NCBI RefSeq assembly: GCF_016461785.1
Contig: NZ_JAEMUH010000002.1
Coordinates: 186,001 to 250,000, forward strand
DNA: 64,000 bases
Source: Marinomonas ostreistagni
GTDB taxonomy: Bacteria; Pseudomonadota; Gammaproteobacteria; Pseudomonadales; Marinomonadaceae
Direction of reading: 5' to 3'
Part shown: one piece after another, positions 55,601 to 64,000 of the stretch
Numbering within the stretch: the stretch's first letter is position 1
How the letters are laid out: each line of letters starts with the position of its first letter
The notes under the pieces: generated by a model
What the model saw: the letters and a program-made list of their open reading frames with translations, nothing else
Databases searched by the model: none
What the model was told of the DNA's origin: nothing
Made by a program: the position numbers and the translations under genes

Positions 55601-57149
55601 CAGGGTCCGTCGCAATCACAGCATGAGCTGCATTATTTAAGATACCGGCCTGAAGAGCATAGGTGTTTTGTAGTTCTTTTGTACGCTCTTCAATTTGTTG
55701 CTCTAACTGGTGATTGAATTCCTCAAGCTGGTGCTCTAAGGCTTTCTGCTCTGTAATATCCCGAATATTCTTGGAAACACCAACTATCTGATTTTCTTCA
55801 TTCCTAATAGGTGAAGCCGAAATTGAAACCGATAAATCCACCCCAGACCTAGTTCTACGAACGGTTTCCAAGATATTGACTTTTTTACCTAGTAACAAAT
55901 CTTGCCGGATTTGCTCCTCTTCCGCTTTGGTCGAATCATTTCTAAACACATCATGAGTATATTCTCCAACGACCTCTTCTTTTGTATAACCGAACATCTT
56001 GCTTGCGCTAGGATTCCACTCCTTAATACGACCGTCCATAGAGATAGTTAAAATAGCATCTTGACTGCCATCGACGATGGCACTGGTTTGGGCTTTTTCT
56101 ATATTGAGTGCATTTTGATTCTGAACGTTTTTTCGATAACCAAGAAAGAACAATACAAATATCAATGCTCCTATGAGAAACATCATTAAAGAATAGACAG
56201 TATTCAACGCTGCTTCTATTTTGAGGCTATCAATAGGATGAAAAAGCCGGACTGTAATCGAATTCTTACCTTTAACTAATGGAATTTCTTCATTTTCAAG
56301 AAGGCCCATTTTCATACCTTGTGGCGTCATAATCTGCACAACATTAAAGCCACCAACACTCTCACTTGATTCAACTGCCCAAGCACTGTTTAAGTCTTGC
56401 TCAAATAAAAATGTTTTAGTCGGATCCGGATGTGAAATAAATTGATCATCTTCATTGGTAATGAATAACTCAGAACCTAAACCTACGGCATAACGCATAC
56501 GTTCAAATATTGAACTCACATCAGCATTGACAATAATAAAACCAAATAGCTCTCCGGAATCAGAATAAACCTGAATGGCTACCCTCATAGTGGGAATATG
56601 GGGAACTTGTATCTCGCCAAATTCACGGTTTAATGTGATGCTGGAAATGTAAATCCCACTGAAACTTGGATTGGTTATATCGTGGTAATAATCTCTATCC
56701 CCTTTTTCTTGGAGCTTTGTTTCAGGGGTCTTAAAAATGCCTGACGCCGATTTATCAACCCGAACTAACTCAAGGCCATTATTTGCCAAGCCTATATAAC
56801 GAATTTGGTAAACATGCTCATGGGATGCAGCATAACTTTTAAATATATCCCCTAAACGCTGCTTCCAAATTACGTCCGAACTTTGATCCTTTGGGTCAAT
56901 ACCCGCATTCTCACCAGCTCTAATGATTCCCTGAATGGGCGGAACCGATAACATAAATTGAAGGTCATTCACTAACTCATTAATTTCTGTACTGAAAATC
57001 TGGTTTTGTTCAATTAGATCCGCCTGCAGTGCCTGATCTCTTTGCGAAATTAAACGCGAATATTGTAGCGAGTACATCCAATAAGTACTGATACAGATAA
57101 ATAGGATCACTATTAAAGAAACCAAAAACCACTTATGGTAAATCTTCAT
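52632..57149 (-). CDS. Multi-domain hybrid sensor histidine kinase (dCACHE-PAS3-HisKA-HATPase-REC2-Hpt)
   Basis: About 1505 residues. TM1 (about 8-28), a periplasmic double-Cache-like sensor (about 30-310), TM2 (about 318-338), three PAS domains (about 355-475, 500-640 and 645-770), HisKA with the phospho-histidine in NMSHEIRTP, HATPase with DTGIGI and GGTGLGL, two receivers (LIVDDLPEA/LMDWDMP and LLVEDNAIN/LMDIQMPVLDG) and an Hpt with AHTLKG, then about 80 further residues. It contains a whole phosphorelay in one chain; the output protein is not encoded with it unless it is the divergent REC-GGDEF-EAL protein. The ATG at 57149 is chosen because AGGGA lies nine bases upstream; 57158 is an alternative. 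Confidence 0.93.
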   Translation of the reverse strand: MKIYHKWFLVSLIVILFICISTYWMYSLQYSRLISQRDQALQADLIEQNQIFSTEINELVNDLQFMLSVPPIQGIIRAGENAGIDPKDQSSDVIWKQRLGDIFKSYAASHEHVYQIRYIGLANNGLELVRVDKSASGIFKTPETKLQEKGDRDYYHDITNPSFSGIYISSITLNREFGEIQVPHIPTMRVAIQVYSDSGELFGFIIVNADVSSIFERMRYAVGLGSELFITNEDDQFISHPDPTKTFLFEQDLNSAWAVESSESVGGFNVVQIMTPQGMKMGLLENEEIPLVKGKNSITVRLFHPIDSLKIEAALNTVYSLMMFLIGALIFVLFFLGYRKNVQNQNALNIEKAQTSAIVDGSQDAILTISMDGRIKEWNPSASKMFGYTKEEVVGEYTHDVFRNDSTKAEEEQIRQDLLLGKKVNILETVRRTRSGVDLSVSISASPIRNEENQIVGVSKNIRDITEQKALEHQLEEFNHQLEQQIEERTKELQNTYALQAGILNNAAHAVIATDPDGVITVFNPAAEKMLGYSASEMIGKLTPKEFHLESEVAERAKLFANELGEVIEPGFDVFVIKSLRGMKNEHQWTYVTKSGEPVSVYLSVTAMYDEQHSLVGFLGMATDISELVASRQKLEALKEQLSLASDIADIGIWSWEPSSGEITWNDKMYDVYDLPSGSTVDFSQWLAMLVEDDRDRAAEHFERFAQEGGDPEITFKIISGKGTRKSIQATATIEKSAHNNAIKLIGINRDISEQVRYEQALKDAKNASDLANKTKSEFVANMSHEIRTPMNAIIGLLELLKKTPLNEKQTDYVLKSDGAAKSLLHILNDILDFSKVEAGKLDIDPHPFSVHDLAENVSTVLMANIGSKPLELIIDIDPQLPAFISLDSLRLQQIIVNLAGNAIKFTYEGMVQVKFTALKDEQCLRVDVLDTGIGIAKENQGKILEAFSQAEMSTVREFGGTGLGLIISKKLVELMNGQFFFESVEGQGSTFSVVIPYQTSFDEKVFLPETQSLNVLIVDDLPEAREASQHMIEGLHWHAETAQSGFEALDLLAERAKQNLYFDVILMDWDMPSMRGHETAVKIRSLGSNIFTGKLFIVTAYGNDRDIRALCSDKGIIDDVIQKPLTASMLVDRITEHKLISLKESLNITSSMSRLTGLKLLLVEDNAINQLVAREILEAEGASVDLAVNGQEAIRVIDEKNGSYDLVLMDIQMPVLDGYEATRQIRQRYDVCQLPIIAMTANAMASDRKEALTSGMNDHVAKPFNSTNLIRTILKYTSSKEQDSLDAQLLFTDTQASEEGIRSCAPAEAEVLDSEQALARLGNIPDIYCAALEAFLQESENLLDGFKSSVDHETLKQMTVQAHTLKGASATVGADHLSEIAKALETQLKQGILENYEELLTALKACHPETVRQINEYLNQHSQQSNKVSQDNTARTVTKAELIQLKDWLEHSNMKALALYEELYGLHDPLSKENLSGMKHYIDALAFKEAGVWLNRYIAQRDED

Positions 57150-57382
57150 GAACCGCATTCCCTATGTATTTGTAAAATTTGTTAACTTTCTTATGGTTAG
57201 CATGGACAAATTTAAAATGTAGTCTAAAAATTTAGATAGTGAAAACATTAAGCACTTGGCAGCTCAAATGAGCCCCATGTAAGAACAGTGACTAAGGTCG
57301 TTTTTCTTATCGCAACACTGACTTGTATGATGGGTTCCTAAGGACTGCTTTTTTAGATTCGCTCATTTTCAAGGAAGGCTGT

Positions 57383-59854
57383 ATGTTTGGTAACGCTAAA
57401 AAAACACCCTCTTTACTGATCGTTGATGACTCTCCAGCCATTCTGAAATTGCTGCATGAGGCTACCAAGGATTTAGGAGACGTATTTTTTGCAACCAATG
57501 GTAAAGATGCGATTTCTGTGGCGAAAACCAAAGTACCGGATGTCATCCTATTAGATATCGAAATGCCAGACCTTGATGGATATGAGGTATTTCGAACGAT
57601 CAAAGCCATACCTGAATTACAAGATGTTTCTATCCTATTTGTTACGGGTCATGACGGGCAAGAGCACGAACTTAAAACACTTGAACTAGGCGGCGTAGAT
57701 TACATACAAAAGCCGATCAATATAGCGGTTACCCGTGCTCGAGTAAAAAATCAGCTAACTCTTCGACAGCAACACTTACACATCAAAAAAAATAACCATG
57801 AAATGGCCCTTCTGATCAAGTCACTACCTGCATTTGTTGCTTACTGGGACGTTCATGGACGCAACGTCTTTTGTAATGATGTAGAGGGTTTGTGGTTTGG
57901 CGTACCTGCCGCGCAAATGATTGGAAAACATCTCTCTGCAGTGTTGCCAGGTCCTGCCTTTGAAGAAGCAAGTCAACTCATATCAGGCTCTACTCAAGCT
58001 GAAGAACAATCTATCGATATCGTCTGTCGTGATGATGAGTTCTCTCGTTTTGGACAACTTAAAATTGTTCCTCATACAGAGGGCACACTTGAAAACGGCT
58101 ACCTGATGTTAATTCATGACATTACCAGTCGCAAAAAAGCCGAACAGTCTTTGATTGATGAAAAAGAGCGTATTCGCATCACTCTTAACTCAATAGGCGA
58201 TGCCGTCATTGCCACGGACACCCATGGCATCATCACTTTTCTAAATCCGATCGCTGAAAATATGACCGGATGGAGCTTGGATAAAGCGATAGGAGAGCCG
58301 ATCGAAACCGTGATGCCATTGATCGATAGCGAATCGGGGGAATGTATGCAGAACCCTATTCGAGTCGCACTCGCAGAAGAACGAGTCGTTGGTATGGCTC
58401 TTAACTGCGCCCTAGGTACAACGGTATCCAATGCAATCGCAGTTGAAGACTCAGCTGCGCCAATCCTAAGTCATGATGGACAAATATCAGGGGCCATTAT
58501 TGTTTTCCATGATGTCAGTGAAGCTCGTGCTATGGCAATTAAAATGACGCATTTAGCACAACACGACTCATTAACTAACTTACCCAACCGTTTGCTACTG
58601 CGAGACCGAGCACAGCAATCTATCAAACTACATGAGACGACAAATCAGAAACTAGCAATGGTGATGGTAGATTTGGATGACTTTAAAGCGGTCAACGAAG
58701 TGGTCGGCCATGAAGTTGGGGATATGGTGCTGCAACAAGTGGCTTACGAATTGAAGAAGAAATTAAAACTAGAAGGCAACCTATTTCGCCCAGGTGGGGA
58801 TGAGTTTCTTATTTTACTTTCCAATTTATCCAGCAGTATTCAAGTGACACGGTTTATCAACAAGCTTATGTCGATTTTCCAAAGCAAATGGGAAGCTCAT
58901 GGCAAAACCTTCAAAATTACCGTAAGTGTTGGCGTCTCAGTGTACCCTGAGGACAGTCTAGACCTTGATGAACTCTATCGGCACTCGGAATCCGCACTTT
59001 TTTCAGCAAAGGCAGCCGGTAAGAATCAATTTAAGTTTTACAATCAGAAGTTGGAAAAAAAGCTTATTTTGAAACAGCAGCTTGAGCAATCACTCCATTC
59101 GGACACTGACCACCAGCAATTTGAAGTGCACTATCAACCTAAAATCAACATCCATACTGGTCACATTATTGGCGTCGAAGCACTTGTTCGTTGGCGTAAT
59201 AGCGATGGTGAATTAATTCCCCCCAGTGATTTTATACCGCTTTGTGAAGAGTCTGGATTGATCATCCCGCTTGGCGAATACGTTCTAACGAAGTCCTGTG
59301 AACAAGCTGTTTTATGGCGCGAAATGGGAATAGAAATCGTCATGGCTGTAAATGTATCTATCATACAATTTGAAGACCCTCAGTTTCTAAATTCACTCGT
59401 GCGCATCCTCGAAACATCAGGAATATCTCCAAACATGTTAGAGCTTGAGCTTACCGAAAGCGTTCTGGCAAAAGATATCAATTATGCCCGAGCATTGATT
59501 GAGAGAATTCGTGATCTAGGTATTAAAGTAGCGCTTGATGACTTCGGTACTGGGTATTCGAGTCTCGCCTATATCAACGGCTTCCCACTGGATGTACTGA
59601 AGATTGATCAGAGTTTTGTTCGCAACATGTTACGAAGCAAAACCGATCAAACGATTATTGCTGCCATTATTCAAATGGCAAATGGCCTTAACTTAAAGCT
59701 TGTCGCCGAAGGTGTTGAAACACAAGAACATGCGGATGAGTTAAAAGAAATGGGCTGTACGATTATGCAGGGGTTCTTTTTTAGCAAGCCTATACCCGCC
59801 AAACAAGTAACAGCTCAACTGCAAAGCGAAATACTTACCGCAGCACTCGATTAA
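57383..59854 (+). CDS. Response regulator with PAS-PAS-GGDEF-EAL (cyclic di-GMP turnover)
   Basis: About 823 residues, soluble. Receiver domain (about 10-130) with LIVDDSPAI and phospho-acceptor aspartate in ILLDIEMPDLDG; two PAS modules (about 140-265 and 270-410); GGDEF (about 420-575) with an intact RPGGDEF; EAL (about 590-820) with VEALVRWR, the ELTES glutamate and DDFGTGYSSLAY. Key residues for both synthesis and breakdown of cyclic di-GMP are present, so net direction cannot be told. The ATG at 57383 follows AAGGAAGG. It is divergent from the hybrid kinase, a good candidate for its phosphorylated partner. Confidence 0.93.
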   Translation: MFGNAKKTPSLLIVDDSPAILKLLHEATKDLGDVFFATNGKDAISVAKTKVPDVILLDIEMPDLDGYEVFRTIKAIPELQDVSILFVTGHDGQEHELKTLELGGVDYIQKPINIAVTRARVKNQLTLRQQHLHIKKNNHEMALLIKSLPAFVAYWDVHGRNVFCNDVEGLWFGVPAAQMIGKHLSAVLPGPAFEEASQLISGSTQAEEQSIDIVCRDDEFSRFGQLKIVPHTEGTLENGYLMLIHDITSRKKAEQSLIDEKERIRITLNSIGDAVIATDTHGIITFLNPIAENMTGWSLDKAIGEPIETVMPLIDSESGECMQNPIRVALAEERVVGMALNCALGTTVSNAIAVEDSAAPILSHDGQISGAIIVFHDVSEARAMAIKMTHLAQHDSLTNLPNRLLLRDRAQQSIKLHETTNQKLAMVMVDLDDFKAVNEVVGHEVGDMVLQQVAYELKKKLKLEGNLFRPGGDEFLILLSNLSSSIQVTRFINKLMSIFQSKWEAHGKTFKITVSVGVSVYPEDSLDLDELYRHSESALFSAKAAGKNQFKFYNQKLEKKLILKQQLEQSLHSDTDHQQFEVHYQPKINIHTGHIIGVEALVRWRNSDGELIPPSDFIPLCEESGLIIPLGEYVLTKSCEQAVLWREMGIEIVMAVNVSIIQFEDPQFLNSLVRILETSGISPNMLELELTESVLAKDINYARALIERIRDLGIKVALDDFGTGYSSLAYINGFPLDVLKIDQSFVRNMLRSKTDQTIIAAIIQMANGLNLKLVAEGVETQEHADELKEMGCTIMQGFFFSKPIPAKQVTAQLQSEILTAALD

Positions 59855-60198
59855 TACCTTCAATCACTGATTCACATGTCTAACTTCATAGCAATAATCA
59901 AGTAATGGTCATGATGAATACCCTAACGATATCAGCGTGAACTTAAGCGAGTATTTTCATTTCAGTTAAAGAGATACGAACCATTAAGTCAAAAAACCTG
60001 AATCCTAATATCGCCCAAAGCAAAATAGTCAAATCGACTGCTTTTTAAACAGATACCAGACGAATATATTGGATACATTTTTATTGTTTATATAAATACG
60101 ACATATTTTTTCAAAAAGTGGTAACTAACTCTAAAATTTATGCTAGATTTGGCCTCCCTATATCCACAATTTTTACTAACTATAATAAGGAACCTCCT
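59855..60198 (+). other. Intergenic region upstream of the universal stress protein gene
   Basis: This 344-base stretch is AT-rich and has no credible coding frame. It probably carries the promoter of the usp-symporter pair; TATGCTAGAT near 60138 could be an extended -10 element. I see no terminator hairpin behind the GGDEF-EAL gene. Confidence 0.45.
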
Positions 60199-60639
60199 AT
60201 GACAGCGACTTATGTTGTTGGTGTTGATGGTAGCGATGCGAGTCATCGTGCTCTTGCCTTCGCGAAACGCCAAGCTTCACTAGTAGGTGATGGCTGTGCC
60301 CTACTACTTGTATGTGTAGTGGAATGGTCCCCCTACAAGTTCCAGACACACGAAGAAAACGCTCGCCGAAACAAGCAAAAACAAGAGGAAATCAAAATCG
60401 CCACAGAACGTGTGATTGAGCCTCTTTTGAAAGAATTAGCTGCCGAAGGTCTTACCGCTGAAGGTAAAGTAGTTCACGGTAAAGCTGCAACAGCCTTAAA
60501 TAACGCTGCCGTTGAAGCAAATGCAGAGCAGATTTTTGTTGCTCGCTCTGCTGATCACGGTTTGAGCGCTCGCGTATTCGGTAGTGTAACCGCTCAACTT
60601 GTGATGAGTGCGAATGTCCCAGTGACAGTTGTAAGCTAA
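60199..60639 (+). CDS. Universal stress protein (UspA family)
   Basis: A 146-residue single Usp domain. It starts TYVVGVDGSDASHRAL, and near the C-terminus has the ATP-type loop ending in a GSVTAQLVMSANVPVTVV stretch. Family members bind ATP or act as stress-linked regulators. The ATG at 60199 follows AAGGA; an upstream in-frame extension lacks coding character. It lies 16 bases before the AGCS symporter gene, so it may be a regulator co-expressed with that transporter. Confidence 0.9.
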   Translation: MTATYVVGVDGSDASHRALAFAKRQASLVGDGCALLLVCVVEWSPYKFQTHEENARRNKQKQEEIKIATERVIEPLLKELAAEGLTAEGKVVHGKAATALNNAAVEANAEQIFVARSADHGLSARVFGSVTAQLVMSANVPVTVVS

Positions 60640-60655
60640 TAAAAGGTTTTCTCTA

Positions 60656-62197
60656 ATGTTTAAGAATTATATTCAAGCGGCTTTGTTTGCGCTGCTTACC
60701 CTTGGCAGCTCCGCTTTATTTGCAAGCGAAGGCTTAGACCAAACCGTTAACGCAATTTTTGCTTCGTCTACAGGCTGGTTTGTTAGCCTAATCTTCGCTC
60801 CAATTCCAGGAACCTCTTTCCCTTGGATTGTTCTTTGGCTAGTTGTTGGTGCCAGTGTATTTACGCTGTACTTCGGCTTTGTTCAATTCCGATCAATTGG
60901 CCACTCTATTTCACTAGTGAAAGGTGATTACTCCAACCCTAATGACGCGGGTGAGGTGAGTCATTTCCAAGCTTTAACCACGGCCCTTTCTGGTACGGTT
61001 GGTCTTGGTAACATCGCAGGTGTTGCTGTAGCGATTGGTATTGGTGGTCCAGGTGCAATCTTCTGGATGATCCTTGCGGGTCTTCTAGGTATGGCATCTA
61101 AGTTTACCGAGTGTACCCTTGCAGTAAAATACCGTAATGAATACAAAGATGGCAGTGTATCGGGTGGTCCGATGTACTACATCACCAAAGGCTTCGCTGA
61201 GCGCGGCATCCCTGGAGGCAAAATTCTAGCAGCCCTATTTGCTGTATTCTGTATTCTAGGCGCTCTAGGTGGCGGCAACATGTTCCAAGCAAACCAAGCA
61301 CATGCTCAACTTTCTGGCGTGTTTGGTGACTACCCAGGCTGGGTAACAGGTCTTATTTTTGCTGGTATTGTATTCGCTGTAATCGTAGGTGGCATTAAAT
61401 CTATTGCAAACGTTACCGAAAAAGTGGTGCCTTTCATGGCTGTACTTTACGTTGGTACAGCTATCGTCATCCTAGCGCTGAATGCAGACAAAATTGGCTG
61501 GGCATTTGGCCAAATCTTCGAAGGTGCATTCACAGGTCTAGGTGTTGCCGGCGGTATGGTTGGCGCATTGATCCAAGGCTTTAAACGTGCCGCGTTCTCT
61601 AACGAGGCAGGTGTCGGTTCTGCGGCGATTGCCCACTCTGCAGTGCAAACAAAAGAGCCAATCACGGAAGGTTTTGTTTCTTTACTTGAACCGTTCATTG
61701 ATACCGTTGTCATTTGTACAATGACGGCCCTTGTTATCATCATCACGAATCAACTTATGTTTGATGCACAACAAGGCGTATACCTAGTAGGCGATAATGG
61801 CCATATTCAAACGATCGGTGATGCATCTGGCGTTGCCTTGACCTCAGCAGCATTTGGCTCCGCTGTAGGTTGGTTCCCATACCTGCTAGTGATCGCTGTG
61901 GTACTGTTCGCTTTCTCAACCATGTTGAGCTGGTCTTACTACGGTCTTAAAGCTTGGACTTACTTATTCGGGGAAGGCAAAAATACTGAACTAGCATTTA
62001 AACTGCTGTTCTGTGTATTTGTTGTTATTGGTGCAGCGGCTAACTTAGGTCCAGTTATCGACTTCTCTGATGCAGCGATCTTCGCTATGGCTGTTGTTAA
62101 CATCATCGGTCTGTACTTCTTGATGCCTATCGTTAAGCGCGAATTGATTTCTTACAACGCTCGTCTTAAGAGCGGTGAAATAAAGAAAACAAAATAG
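60656..62197 (+). CDS. Sodium:alanine/glycine symporter (AGCS family)
   Basis: A 513-residue inner-membrane transporter with about 10-11 membrane segments. Family signatures ALSGTVGLGNIAGVAVAIGIGGPGAIFWM and the RAAFSNEAGVGSAAIAH segment are complete. It imports alanine, glycine or a related amino acid with sodium, fitting a marine lifestyle. An N-terminal hydrophobic segment may act as signal anchor. It is cotranscribed with the preceding usp gene. Confidence 0.94.
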   Translation: MFKNYIQAALFALLTLGSSALFASEGLDQTVNAIFASSTGWFVSLIFAPIPGTSFPWIVLWLVVGASVFTLYFGFVQFRSIGHSISLVKGDYSNPNDAGEVSHFQALTTALSGTVGLGNIAGVAVAIGIGGPGAIFWMILAGLLGMASKFTECTLAVKYRNEYKDGSVSGGPMYYITKGFAERGIPGGKILAALFAVFCILGALGGGNMFQANQAHAQLSGVFGDYPGWVTGLIFAGIVFAVIVGGIKSIANVTEKVVPFMAVLYVGTAIVILALNADKIGWAFGQIFEGAFTGLGVAGGMVGALIQGFKRAAFSNEAGVGSAAIAHSAVQTKEPITEGFVSLLEPFIDTVVICTMTALVIIITNQLMFDAQQGVYLVGDNGHIQTIGDASGVALTSAAFGSAVGWFPYLLVIAVVLFAFSTMLSWSYYGLKAWTYLFGEGKNTELAFKLLFCVFVVIGAAANLGPVIDFSDAAIFAMAVVNIIGLYFLMPIVKRELISYNARLKSGEIKKTK

Positions 62198-62215
62198 CTC
62201 TAAACGTTGTTCGTT

Positions 62216-62249
62216 AAAAAAATGCCCAGCTGATGCTGGGCATTTTTTT
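62216..62249. terminator. Bidirectional terminator between AGCS symporter and sohB
   Basis: AAAAAAATGCCCAGC and GCTGGGCATTTTTTT form a 15-bp perfect stem with a four-base TGAT loop and T runs on both strands. The right arm reaches the sohB stop codon. Confidence 0.95.
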
Positions 62250-63267
62250 AGAAGCCTCTATGATTCATTATGTTGGAAATCCAACCTGTTGCTTTCTGCT
62301 CTAACGCGGAGAACACACCTAAGCCAATTCTCTCGGTTAGCCCTTTTGTTTCCCTGTATGACACCTGTAACACGTCATAATCTGCATAGAACTGTTCTAG
62401 GTACGCGTCACTGGTCATCACTGAATCAGCAAGCTTGTTTTCAATAGCCTCTGATCCATACCATGTTTCCCCCGTGGCAATGGACTCGATGTCTAACACT
62501 GGACGATTTGTTGAAACAAAGCGCTTAAACAACTCATGAGTATCTTCCAGATCTTGTTTAAACTTTTCTCGCCCTTCATCGGTATTTTCGCCAAGCATAG
62601 TCAATGTGCGCTTGTACTTACCTGCTGTATGAAGCTCAACATCGATGGTATTACGCTCCAATAAACGGTGAATGTTCGGGACTTGTGCGACCACACCAAT
62701 AGAGCCCAAGATCGCAAACGGAGCAGCCACGATCTTGTCCGCCACACAAGCCATCATGTAACCGCCGCTGGCTGCGACTTTGTCCACTGTGACCGTCAGT
62801 GGGATACCTTTATCCTTAATACGTTGTAATTGCGAAGCAGCCAAACCATAACCATGCACCACACCACCAGGACTTTCTAGGCGCACAACCACCTCATCCT
62901 TAGCAGTCGCGACACTTAAAATTGCAGTAATTTCCTCACGCATGGAATGAACAGCGGAAGCTTTCATATCACCATCAAAGTCTATAACGTAAACACGCTT
63001 TTTCTCTGCCTGATCGACTTTCTTCTCGTCTTTCTTTTGCTTTTTAAGGATTTTTTGTTGTTGCTTAAGAGCCTTCTTATCAAACAGCTGTTTGCTAAGC
63101 TCTGTCTTCATGGCCTGATAGCCTTCATTTAATTTGCTAACCGAAAGACTGCCACCTTTACGCTGTTTATTTTTACCACTGGCAACCACTGATAAGATCA
63201 GCAAAATGATCAATGCAATGCTCAATAAACGAATCAAAAAACCAGCATAATCTGCTAAAAACTCCAA
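62248..63267 (-). CDS. sohB: SohB-type S49 family inner-membrane protease
   Basis: A 339-residue signal-peptide-peptidase-like protease. An N-terminal membrane anchor (about 10-30) is followed by a highly charged lysine-rich linker (about 55-90, many K residues), then the S49 domain. The nucleophile serine is in VAASGGYMMACVAD and the general-base lysine region is near HTAGKYKRTLTMLG. Length and the linker fit SohB rather than SppA. It stands alone, convergent with the symporter gene. Confidence 0.92.
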   Translation of the reverse strand: MEFLADYAGFLIRLLSIALIILLILSVVASGKNKQRKGGSLSVSKLNEGYQAMKTELSKQLFDKKALKQQQKILKKQKKDEKKVDQAEKKRVYVIDFDGDMKASAVHSMREEITAILSVATAKDEVVVRLESPGGVVHGYGLAASQLQRIKDKGIPLTVTVDKVAASGGYMMACVADKIVAAPFAILGSIGVVAQVPNIHRLLERNTIDVELHTAGKYKRTLTMLGENTDEGREKFKQDLEDTHELFKRFVSTNRPVLDIESIATGETWYGSEAIENKLADSVMTSDAYLEQFYADYDVLQVSYRETKGLTERIGLGVFSALEQKATGWISNIMNHRGF

Positions 63268-63446
63268 GTTAAACTCCTAACTTTGTGTATTGTTCTTACT
63301 TTTCAGGAAACATAATAGAGTCAGTTCCTCATATCACAATAGATAATTACCTCTTCGTTGATTTTTCCTATCGCTCTTTCCATTACATTTGCTTAATATT
63401 TCCACAGTGAAACACGCTAACGACAAAAATAAAGGAGCACACTTGG

Positions 63447-64000
63447 ATGAAAGCCACGCTATCCCAAGCTTTTGGCAATAACTTTTTAGGGTCTTCCCCG
63501 CTTTGGTATAAACAGGCCATTATCGCATTTTTAATTTTAAACCCGATTGTCTTAATGTCTTTGGGGCCATTTATAACCGGTTGGCTTTTAATCGTTGAAT
63601 TTATTTTTACGTTAGCCATGGCCCTCAAGTGCTACCCCCTTCAGCCTGGAGGTTTACTTGCCATTGAAGCTATTTTGCTTGGCCTCACCAGCAGTGAAGG
63701 TGTTTACCATGAGGTAGAAGGAAATATTGAGGTCATTCTGTTGTTGATGTTCATGGTAGCGGGCATCTACTTCATGAAGGATATGTTGCTCTTTATCTTC
63801 AATCGGCTGCTGATAAAAATTCGCTCTAAAGTACTTATTTCATTAGTTTTCAGCTTCGCTGCTGCCGTTCTTTCTGCTTTTTTAGATGCGTTAACGGTAA
63901 CAGCCGTTTTAATAAGTGTTAGTGTCGGTTTCTACTCGGTCTACCACAAAGTGGCTTCTGACCAATCCAGCAATACCTCACATGATCACAGTGGTGATGA
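63447..64000 (+). CDS. nhaB: Na+/H+ antiporter NhaB, N-terminal part
   Basis: The first 184 codons only; the gene continues past the window end. The start [25 protein letters not shown] and the following GYLL-like [28 protein letters not shown] and [21 protein letters not shown] segments are typical of NhaB. Several membrane segments are already visible. NhaB exports sodium in exchange for protons. The ATG at 63447 follows AAAGGAG. Confidence 0.93.
   Translation, partial: MKATLSQAFGNNFLGSSPLWYKQAIIAFLILNPIVLMSLGPFITGWLLIVEFIFTLAMALKCYPLQPGGLLAIEAILLGLTSSEGVYHEVEGNIEVILLLMFMVAGIYFMKDMLLFIFNRLLIKIRSKVLISLVFSFAAAVLSAFLDALTVTAVLISVSVGFYSVYHKVASDQSSNTSHDHSGD

Noticed and set aside
60118..60198. 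27-residue N-terminal extension of the universal stress protein
   Set aside because: Usp domains start right at the TYVVGVDGS strand, and AAGGA precedes the ATG at 60199.

Overview
The window looks like a chromosomal segment of a marine gammaproteobacterium, most likely Marinomonas or a close Oceanospirillales relative. This is inferred from the protein families, the gene order mreB-mreC-mreD-maf-rng, a moderate AT bias, and the mix of soluble and membrane c-di-GMP and chemotaxis proteins. I did not see transposases, integrases, phage genes, CRISPR arrays, rRNA or tRNA genes.

Layout. 1-4.6 kb (minus strand): cell-shape and RNA-processing block mreB, mreC, mreD, maf (yhdE type), rng and the first codons of a YhdP-type gene. 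4.8-8.1 kb (plus): gatC-gatA-gatB, the tRNA-dependent amidotransferase, closed by a strong terminator. 8.1-14.4 kb: a REC-REC-GGDEF protein, a YkgJ-like cysteine-cluster protein overlapping a lipoprotein L,D-transpeptidase, rlmM, an RluA-family pseudouridine synthase and a membrane GGDEF protein. 14.8-19.5 kb: a four-gene nucleoside/purine-type ABC importer (ATPase, two permeases, BMP-family binding lipoprotein/periplasmic protein). 19.6-24.2 kb: DUF2750 protein, M48 lipoprotein protease, HiPIP, and a large beta-propeller (Reg_prop/Y_Y_Y) diguanylate cyclase.

24.3-42.6 kb is the metabolic centre of the window: a complete protocatechuate 4,5-cleavage (meta) pathway. QuiC and a shikimate/quinate dehydrogenase feed shikimate or 3-dehydroshikimate into protocatechuate; two LigAB dioxygenases open the ring; LigC oxidises the semialdehyde to 2-pyrone-4,6-dicarboxylate; LigI, LigU, LigJ and LigK take it to pyruvate and oxaloacetate. 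A LysR-type regulator with two tandem helix-turn-helix domains precedes ligC. A divergent TctC-TctB-TctA transporter stands opposite the ligJ-K-U-I-A-B operon and probably imports an acid substrate. Just after it lies a two-gene unit that looks like a split, order-swapped relative of QuiC in which metal ligands have been replaced; this is the most unusual item here.

42.6-47.8 kb (minus): a cobalamin riboswitch followed by btuB-btuF-btuC-btuD and a small orphan Rossmann-like protein, together a vitamin B12 uptake operon. 48-60 kb: secreted SNase-type nuclease, a soluble BdlA-like PAS-PAS chemoreceptor, a membrane chemoreceptor with a duplicated sensor module, a small unknown protein, a 1505-residue hybrid histidine kinase and a divergent REC-PAS-PAS-GGDEF-EAL protein. 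60.2-64 kb: universal stress protein, AGCS sodium:amino-acid symporter, SohB-type protease and the start of nhaB, which runs off the window.

All functional calls rest on reading motifs and recalled family features; no database search was run.
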